A stretch of 64,000 bases of DNA from Pyrus communis. Its lineage: Eukaryota; Streptophyta; Magnoliopsida; Rosales; Rosaceae. The translations under genes were made by a program, and so were the position numbers. How positions within the stretch are numbered: the stretch's first letter is position 1; each line of letters begins with the position of its first letter. The DNA lies in contig NC_084811.1 of the NCBI RefSeq assembly GCF_963583255.1, positions 18,494,088 through 18,558,087 on the forward strand, read 5' to 3'. The notes under the pieces are model-generated. The model searched no databases and was not told the origin of the DNA. It worked only from the letters and a program-made list of their open reading frames with translations. This document shows, in pieces, positions 56,975 to 64,000 of the stretch.

Positions 56975-58155
56975 AACTAATAATGCATAATTAAACGGGC
57001 AAACATAATGCATGGCATATAAAACATATAAACGTTTCTTTTCACTTTCTGGGAAAAACACAAGTATATAGGTATATACGGAAAACCAAAAGCCCACTCA
57101 CTGGTATGTAGAAGGGTCGTAACCCCCTTGCCTCGAGTGACCGCCCTCGGTCTCGGGATAGGTCTCACCTATATGCGAAACAACTGTAAAAACGTAAATT
57201 TTAAAGCACATAACCAACATTATGAAATAACTTCTCATACAATGCTCAAATGGGGTGTATGAATACACCAACGTGATCTACTCAACCTCACGAACATCCC
57301 CATATTTTTAAAATAATTTTTTGACACTGCACGCGCCCCCACGCGCCGGCCAAGGCACGGCCACACGCACCGCCCACATGCATGGCACACTGACGGCGTC
57401 AGTTAACGCCGTCAGGAATATTCCGTTAAGTCTAACTGATTTCGTTAACGCCGTTAGGAATATTCCGTCCAAACTGACGGAATCTTCCGTCATCTTCTCC
57501 GGCCAACCTCCGGCGCCGGAAAACCAGGAAAATTTCAAAACTTGATATCTCCTTCATTTTTCATCCAAATTTCACAAAATTGGTACCAAAATGAAGCTTA
57601 CAACAAGAGGAACAAATCCATACCACTTTCAAGCACTAAAACCAACGGAATCTCGCCGGGAAAACACCACCAACTCCGGCCAAACCTGCAACTCACGATC
57701 CCGACGTCCAAAACCTTCAAACGAACCACCCTGAGCCTCCTAAGGACCTCACCAAGCTTCTTACAAGCTTGAAATTCCCAAAAACATAAGAATTAACGTG
57801 TGCATGAACAGTACACCGATTTACACCTCTCGAGTTCGACATGAAAATGAAGGTTCCCTTACCTGAAATAGGTATGATTGAACTCCTAAGGACCTCACGA
57901 GCACAAATATGTAGTTTGTTTCCTCGATCCGTGAAGATTCCAAGAGTTTTGGGTGTTGTCCATACGAAGAAGATAGGAAAGGGAGAGAGAGGGTCTCGGG
58001 ACAGGGTAGAGAGAGAGAAATGAGTGTGGGTATGTGTGTGGTCCAAAATCAACCAATCAAAACCTAAAAACGACCACACAACGAAACAACCATACTAGGG
58101 GCAAAACCGTCATTTCACCCCTACAGTACGAAAAGTCCGGGGACGGGCTGTCACA
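55998..58155 (-). mobile_element. Solo LTR of a large LTR retrotransposon (probably Ty3/Gypsy)
   Basis: In minus orientation it starts TGTGACAGCCCGTCCCCGG and ends GGTCGGGGTGTGTCA, with perfect ACTAC duplications (55993-55997; 58156-58160). The 2158 bp include an AT microsatellite (56938-56966), repeated ACCTAAAGTGGT...TGTACGACAGGACT units and a duplicated TTAACGCCGT(C/T)AGGAATATT motif. There is no coding capacity. The superfamily is inferred from size and terminal style. Confidence 0.85.
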
Positions 58156-58160
58156 ACTAC

Positions 58161-58795
58161 CATTAATCAAATGGTTATATGTTTTGTAATTTGAGTGATT
58201 TTTTGTAGACACGACGTTTGAGGGAAAACTTAAAAGATAAATGATTGAATTATCAAAATACATTACAAGGTAGACCATATAATATCAAAAAATACGTATC
58301 CATCACTATATAAGTAATAATTTAACCAGACGAATATTTAATTTAAAGATCATATTTTTCCTTCTTTTTGTAACGGAAATTGCTTTGCTCCATTGATGGA
58401 AAAAAAATATTTCTTGCACAATAATCTTGGATGTGATGGATTGAAAAACGTAGAGAGAGAAAAAAAAACAAAGAAACAAGAAAATGACGTGTGATGACAG
58501 ATAACGTACTAGTGTCGTGTACTAGTAGTACATAAGAAAGTTGCAATCAAATGTATACAATAATTTGGTCATCACAATTATCTTGAATTTTCTAATGAAA
58601 TTCTATTTTGTTTTTCGAAAGGGACATATTCTTTTTCTTTTTGTTTTGGGTAACAAAAAAAGGGCCATTTTCCATTAAATTAAAGGAAAAAGAAATTTTA
58701 TCTTTAGGTGTCGATTTCGACAGATATCTTTGTGGCAAAGGAGCGTCAAATGGTCTGCTTAGTTCGACCACGTAATCACCATTGCTATGTCATCG
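58161..58795. other. Unassigned AT-rich sequence
   Basis: No gene, terminal repeat or RNA gene was recognised. Confidence 0.5.
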
Positions 58796-59013
58796 CGAAG
58801 CATTTTTGCTCACTTTCAGAATTATAGTGTACGTTTCTCGTACAACTAATTATCTTTCACTATCATTTTATTTAGTTCTAGTTAATTTTTACATTAATAG
58901 TTAATTTTTTTTAAATTTAAAAAAGATCAAGATTAAGTGAATGGACACGTATCAGATGATTAGGTGTATGATAAGCATACATCATAATTTATAGTGGTAA
59001 GTAAAAATACACC
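58796..59013. mobile_element. Fold-back element related to the MITE at 36286
   Basis: The arms (GCATTTTTGCTCACT...ATTATAGTGTA...CGTACAACTAATTATC and, inverted, GTATTTTTACTTACCACTATAAATTATGATGTATGC...) are similar to each other and to the arms of the element at 36286. Flanks atgtcatcg and acgttatca match at six of nine, all differences being transitions. Confidence 0.55.
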
Positions 59014-59648
59014 ACGTTATCATACGTGAGACCAGTGCAGGCTGAATGATTCAAATACAAGAGGATTTGGGTTTGCATGACGGGTGATGAGAGGGAGACG
59101 TATTGAGTAAATATACGATATTCATTGGTTAGAAAAAAAAATATCGTGCATATGAGTGTTTTACTGCAGTGGCGAAAAGTAATCAAGTGCGTGCATTTTA
59201 GTGTGGATTCATTTCTTACTGATCCTATCTTGACAATTAACTATTTAACATACTAACGTTATGTTGTACTAAAAACAAGAAAAAAATTAATTGTAATAAG
59301 GATAAAAACATAAAAGTGAGCCTCAATTTAATAAAACCTTGCGAGGACTTTCAACTAGATTAAAAAATATAATACCACACATACATCTTAAGTATGAGAG
59401 TTACGTGAGAAGTTAAAATACTTGATCATATTGGACACGACCAGCTACCATATATTGAATTTTTTCGGTCCATATAAACACTTGTTTGGATGAAACATTA
59501 TCAATTAGCAAGAGATTTAGACAACAGTAGTAAAATATGCACCACAAAACATCAGATAAAGAAATTTGAAATGACTAAATACAATGCTTTTAAATAAATT
59601 TATAAATAACTACTTGAAAATGAGTCATTAAAGAATTTTTATTTAATG
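59014..59648. other. Unassigned AT-rich sequence
   Basis: No coding sequence or repeat termini were recognised, apart from the left target duplication of the SINE at its end. Confidence 0.45.
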
Positions 59649-59823
59649 TCACTTAGTATTACGGTCTAGTAATATTTCTTTTCACTTACAAGTGAGAGGT
59701 TTTAGGTTCGATTCTCGCCAAATACGAGTTTGAACCATATTATTACTAGCACATTATGAGGCTAAACACACCCCTTCTCCCTAGTGTAAAAAATAATATC
59801 ATTTATTAAAATAAAATAAAAAC
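59649..59823 (+). mobile_element. tRNA-derived SINE
   Basis: A box A-like stretch (AGTATTACGGTCTAGTAAT) and a box B GGTTCGATTCTCG (about 59705) are spaced as in tRNA-derived SINEs. The tail is AT-rich (TTATTAAAATAAAATAAAAAC). Flanks TTTTATTTAATG (59637-59648) and TTTTATTTAGTG (59824-59835) match at 11 of 12. Confidence 0.8.
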
Positions 59824-59835
59824 TTTTATTTAGTG

Positions 59836-60282
59836 GCTTTTTAACGCTCATGCAATACATTTTTCAAGTATCCTATCTAATATTTTACACGCGAAATCGG
59901 ATTAATACAAAAGTGAGATTTCGTCAAATCTTTGGTTGGATGTAGGGATAAACATGTCCAACGATTTTATCTCTCTCTGCACATCTTTCTCAAAGCCGAC
60001 TTTCTTTCTTCTCAAATCCATCGTTAATAAATCGACATTCAAGACCAGTCTCATGTCTTCGCTCCCAAAGACCTACCATTCTTTTACACTCTCAAGGCCT
60101 GCAATCTCTGATTTCATTCTTCTCCAACCAAGTACTAAATTCAATGCTTTTAAATAAAGTTGGCCAGCGGAGTCATAAGGGTAGGCCCATTTTTAGCAAT
60201 TTGGTTGGAGAAGAATTTTCTTGGAACAATTTCATTGTTACGCTTCTTATCGAATTGTATATTGTCATGTGCAAATTATTTA
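59836..60282. other. Unassigned sequence
   Basis: It includes a 73-codon frame (59936-60157) with no recognised motif. No repeat borders were seen. Confidence 0.4.
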
Positions 60283-60531
60283 TACATGACAATATATTAT
60301 TGAATCGAAACATCATGTAACGATAAACTCGTGTTATGTATTAGTTGAGGATTGGAAGAGCTCGAGAGTAGCAATTCTGCTGATGCAGATTCTAATCAAT
60401 TCACGTGTCTGCCACATCAGTTCTTAGTGATGTCCTAACACTCATCCACGTGTCATGTATTCATTTCCACATATCTATGCTAGATTTGGAGAGATTTTTC
60501 ATTGTGACCACTAACTAGCTCATGGGAATAG

Positions 60532-61171
60532 TGTAACATCCCACATCGTCCAGGGGAGTGATCCTTATATGTATATTCCCATTTCTACCTAGCACGAGGC
60601 CTTTTGGGAGCTCACTGGTTTCGGGTTTCGTGGGAACTCCGAAGTTAAGCGAGAAGGGGGCTAGAGCAATCCCATGATGGGTGACCCACTGGGAAGTTGC
60701 TCATGAGTTCCCAAAAAACAAAACCGTGAGGGAATGGTAAGCCCAAAGCGAACAATATCGTGCTACGGTGGTGGAGCGGGCCCGGGAAGTGATCCGCCCC
60801 GGACCGGGATGTGACAAATTGGTATTAGAGTCTAACCCTGGCCGTGGTGTGCCGACGAGGACGTCGGGCCCCTAAGGGGGGTGGATTGTAACATCCCACA
60901 TCGCCCAGGGGAGTGATCATTAAATGTATATTCCCATTTCTACCTAGCACGAGGCCTTTTGGGAGCTCACTGGCTTCGGGTTCCATGGGAACTCCGAAGT
61001 TAAGCGAGAAGGGGGTTAGAGCAATCCAATGATGGGTGACCCACTGGGAAGTTGCTCGTGAGTTCCCAAAAAACAAAACCGTGAGGGAATGGTAAGCCCA
61101 AAGCGGACAATACCGTGCTACGGTGGTGGAGCGGGGCCGAGAAGTGATCCGCCCCGGGCCGGGATGTGACA
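60532..61171 (+). mobile_element. Cassandra TRIM, complete
   Basis: The LTRs are 60532-60816 and 60887-61171 (285 bp each), starting TGTAACATCC and ending GATGTGACA. Flanks AATAG and GATAG match at four of five. The PBS is TGGTATTAGAGTC (60820-60832), slightly changed from the consensus, and the purine tract AAGGGGGGTGGA precedes the second LTR. Both LTRs keep the 5S-like box A and intermediate element. Confidence 0.95.
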
Positions 61172-61816
61172 GATAGTACATCATGTGTTACTATATAAAT
61201 TGTAGGATATGTGTGTTAAAAAGTTAATAACTTAAAAAATAAAATTTCTCACCACTTACATAAAAACATCTCCCGTCACAATGAAAAATTTCTCCCAAAT
61301 TTGAAAGTTTTAATCGAACCAAAATAAATAGCACTGAGTTCATCTATTTCTTTTTAGAGAAACTCATTGTTTTTTTTTTTTAGATAATCACTGATCACTA
61401 TAACTATAGTTTGGCCGGAGAGGTTTGTGCTCGAAATATCTGAAATCCACGATGAGGATGATATCAATTTTTGTATTTGTATCTTATCATTTTACTTTTT
61501 GGGCTTTCATTTTTATTTTACAATGTTGTTTGATGAACGGAACTGTCTATTTTTCAAATTACTGTTTAAAAATCAATTATGTTAATCACTAAATCAAAAA
61601 TCATTTAACCGTTGGACTAACGTGATTAGTAAACATGATTCGCTTATTTATTAGAAAACGTGGTCAATATGCATTCCTCATTTAGTAAAGTGTAATTTTG
61701 AATTCTAACTCATCCAAGTTAATTTACAATATATATACTAGACATAATGGTTAGGACACAAGGATGAATGTTGTCGTTTTGATAGTTACTAAATTAAGTA
61801 TACTGTATAGCACTAT

Positions 61817-62015
61817 ACGTGAACCGCCACGGGATGGTTCAGTGGTTAGGATGAATTTCAGGCCCGTATTCCACACGACACGTCCTAAATTCGATTCATG
61901 ATGAATCTTTCCAACCGAAAGACGGCTGAAATGCCTATGTAAATCTTTCCAACCCCTAAAAAGTAGACAGTCATACCAAAGCCACCAACCGGTCTCTGTA
62001 AAAATAAAAAATTAA
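61817..62015 (+). mobile_element. tRNA-derived SINE, second family
   Basis: The head contains GGGATGGTTCAGTGGTTAGG (box A-like, about 61831-61850) and TAAATTCGATTCATG (box B-like, about 61887). The tail is AAAATAAAAAATTAA. Flanks TAGCACTAT (61808-61816) and TAACACTAT (62016-62024) match at eight of nine. The paralogous segment A shows the site without insertion. Confidence 0.85.
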
Positions 62016-62345
62016 TAACACTATCAAGTGGAATTTATTTATTGTGTTGGCATTCACATCCCCACATAAAATGATAGTGACTCGGTTGTTGTCATTTTAT
62101 ATTTGTCGATAAAAGTATATGCGTGCACATTGCTGACTGCTAATAATCGCCACCTTTGTGGCTTATGAATTACCTAATACGTCAATACCCACGATCACAT
62201 ATGCATCAAATTGCAACTAATTTTCAGTTGCATGTTAAAGTTAACAAAAATTTAGATGATGCACTTTAGTGTGTCTCTTAGAATTTTCACACGATTACAT
62301 CAATTGTTTTAATCGTTGAGATATATTTAATGCATTCCGTATCAT

Positions 62346-63793
62346 CTTGATCATCCATATATTTTCTGTAGAGACCAAATCTTCTGCACTTTGAGCAAAT
62401 GCAGCCTTATTCTTTGTTTGGATTCAAAATTACACCATCGATCCGTACGATTGATGCCATTGGATGAGCCGAATTCTAGACCGTTGGATGGCAGAGTGAT
62501 TAGATAATTTTAATTATTATTGAGGGATATATTGTGGTATTAATCATGATATTATCTTTTAATAATATAAATTATCTAAATTGAATATGATCAATATCCT
62601 AGCGGTTTGTTTGGAAATGGAGTCTTCTATTTGTGGTGCATGGGATAATAGTAAATGGACAATACGTGGTACTGATTGTTCAGTACCCAAAATACTAACC
62701 CAATGACATGGCCCAGTAATATTAAAACACCTGTCATTTAAAATTCTTCCCAAACACTTCTTATCTTGTTACCCAAACACCCGAACTTTATCTTCAACCA
62801 CATCCAAACACCCATCTCCTTCCTCCTTTCCCAGAGCCGGCACCCCAACCGCTTTCTGTCAATCTCATCCCCACACCTCCTCCCTCAACCTCTCCTTTGT
62901 CCATCCCAACCGCATTTCCTTCCCCGTCGATCCCACTCCCACCCCCTCATTCGTCGTCCCAACCGTAAACTCTTCTTCGAGTCTCCTTCGGACCTCTGTT
63001 AATCCCATTCCCAAACCACAAACATGGAGAAAAGAAGACCCATCCCCACGGATCTGGAATTATACGTTATTGATTGTGAATGAAAAATATATCAATAGTA
63101 AAGAGATCTAAGTCCCCTGGGGTTGGTAAGAGGAGGATGGTGCCAAAGGCCAACAAAGAGGGAAGGTTCGAAACTTGCCTTCTGGGAGGTAGGCCATTAA
63201 AGTGGTCTGTAAAAATGGGTCTGTTTTTCTCCATGGTTGAAGTCAGAGAGATGATAGCTGTTTGGTTTGCTATCTTGGTAACCAAACGCAAACCAACCCT
63301 TTTAAACCCAATACCAAACAGAACTCTTCTTCTCCGATGTCTGTTAATCTTACATGCCATGGCTATGGTTTCTTCTTCAGCCCATCTTCTTTCCACCATC
63401 TTCTCTCCTCCATTGATCTCACCCCCGCCCTAATTTCTCTTCCAACCGTTGATTCCACCGCCGCAATGAGATTGACGGAGCCCAGCTATGTGGGTTTGAC
63501 GTGGATGCCGCCGACTTGTGACGACAAGATTACAAATCGCCGATGATCGAGCTCGGAATGGCCGTGGGGGACGAGTTTGGTGAAGTTTTGAAGATGATGC
63601 CGGAGCCAACGAGGTCACGATGGCCGATCTTCACAGACTTGTTGGACAAGAGAAGATTATTGTTTGGTCACGGGTTTAAAGCATGAATTTGTGTTTGGTT
63701 ACAGAGATCGCAAGTTCCGTAGATTGACAGATGGTTTAAACTTATTGGGCCCCATAGGTGGTCAGTAAAATTAGCTAATGACTGTTCAGTATC
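62346..63793. other. Unassigned region with coding-like but unproven frames
   Basis: The composition from about 62750 to 63650 is less AT-rich, with frames of 60-117 codons on both strands, some Pro/Ser-rich. None shows a known domain or consistent splice structure. It might be a gene relic or a gene fragment inside a transposon. Confidence 0.3.
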
Positions 63794-63796
63794 TAA

Positions 63797-64000
63797 GAGC
63801 AGTTCCAGCGTGCGAAACTTCCCTCAGGCAATACATTATGTTATCCATCCAGTAAACAGTAACTGCCCTTAATGAACAATATTCCCCTTTTGCATCTTTA
63901 CCGTTGCACTTCAATAGTCCTGGTAATAGACAATAAAATATTAGTATTTTTTTTTTTTATAAAATAATACAAAATAATTTTAATTATAATTTCGGATAAG
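63797..64000. mobile_element. Left end of a PIF/Harbinger-type element, truncated by the window
   Basis: GAGCAGTTCCAGCGTGCGAAAC follows TAA (63794-63796), like the end at 28294. The remainder lies beyond the window. Confidence 0.4.

Larger units (their letters stand above)
60283..62345 (+). repeat. Paralogous segment B (partner 54345-55905)
   Basis: The segment is collinear with segment A, interrupted by a complete Cassandra (60532-61171) and a SINE (61817-62015) that A lacks. The uninserted A copy provides the empty site for the SINE (TTATAACACCATCAAG). Confidence 0.75.

Noticed and set aside
61831..61900. tRNA gene
   Set aside because: A and B boxes are present but no cloverleaf or 3' stem could be drawn by eye, and target duplications show a SINE.
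63067..63618. Protein-coding gene in the right flank
   Set aside because: Overlapping frames on both strands, no recognised domain and no consistent splice sites.

Overview
The window looks like a piece of a eudicot nuclear genome, most likely Rosaceae (apple/pear type). The reasons are AT-rich intergenic DNA with long homopolymers and AT/CT microsatellites, genes split by GT-AG introns, and a very dense load of plant transposons (hAT, MULE, PIF/Harbinger, Copia, chromovirus-like LTRs, RTE LINEs, SINEs and five loci of the 5S-bearing TRIM Cassandra). The taxon is an inference from remembered family resemblance; no search was run.

Layout. 1-3760: right part of a hAT transposon on the minus strand, with a two-exon transposase whose frame is open to the window edge except for one TGA. 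3761-7190: three nested or abutting LTR fragments. 7191-11157: inverted, truncated Copia copy. 11158-13060: a hAT-type terminus and a Copia integrase fragment. 13881-14520: complete Cassandra. 16870-19636: a short-LTR, apparently non-autonomous retrotransposon carrying spliced pieces of three host genes (Alba-like, ORC2-like, PPR), two of them fused in one open frame. 19890-27531: non-processed pseudogene of the condensin I subunit CAP-D2 on the minus strand, invaded by an RTE LINE, a hAT-like element and a Tourist-like MITE. 28294-32634: Harbinger ORF1 remnant followed by a 5'-truncated Copia. 32770-35995: RTE LINE on the minus strand, split by a 1750-bp solo LTR. 36286-39900: MITE, minisatellite-like repeat, and a long-TIR element holding another Cassandra. 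39901-46951: full-length but decayed Copia whose 5' LTR contains a three-LTR Cassandra array.

46957-54021 is the quietest region. It holds the only convincingly intact protein-coding gene: a two-coding-exon, 818-residue MULE-type transposase-derived protein with catalytic D, D, E candidates, a SWIM zinc finger and a C-terminal basic/AT-hook motif. From 54022 on there is a Copia RNase H fragment, a pair of diverged paralogous segments (54345-55905 and 60283-62345) that acquired different insertions (solo Cassandra LTR; complete Cassandra; SINE), a 2158-bp solo LTR with perfect target duplication, a fold-back element and a second SINE.

The genes do not form a pathway. The interest lies in transposon biology: host-gene capture, a Cassandra trimer whose outer LTRs match each other better than the middle one, nested insertions with readable target-site duplications (TTTTC, ATATA, ACCCC, AGGAC, CATTT, GGCAC, ACTAC, CTTGACTCTT), and a layered decay history of a condensin gene copy.
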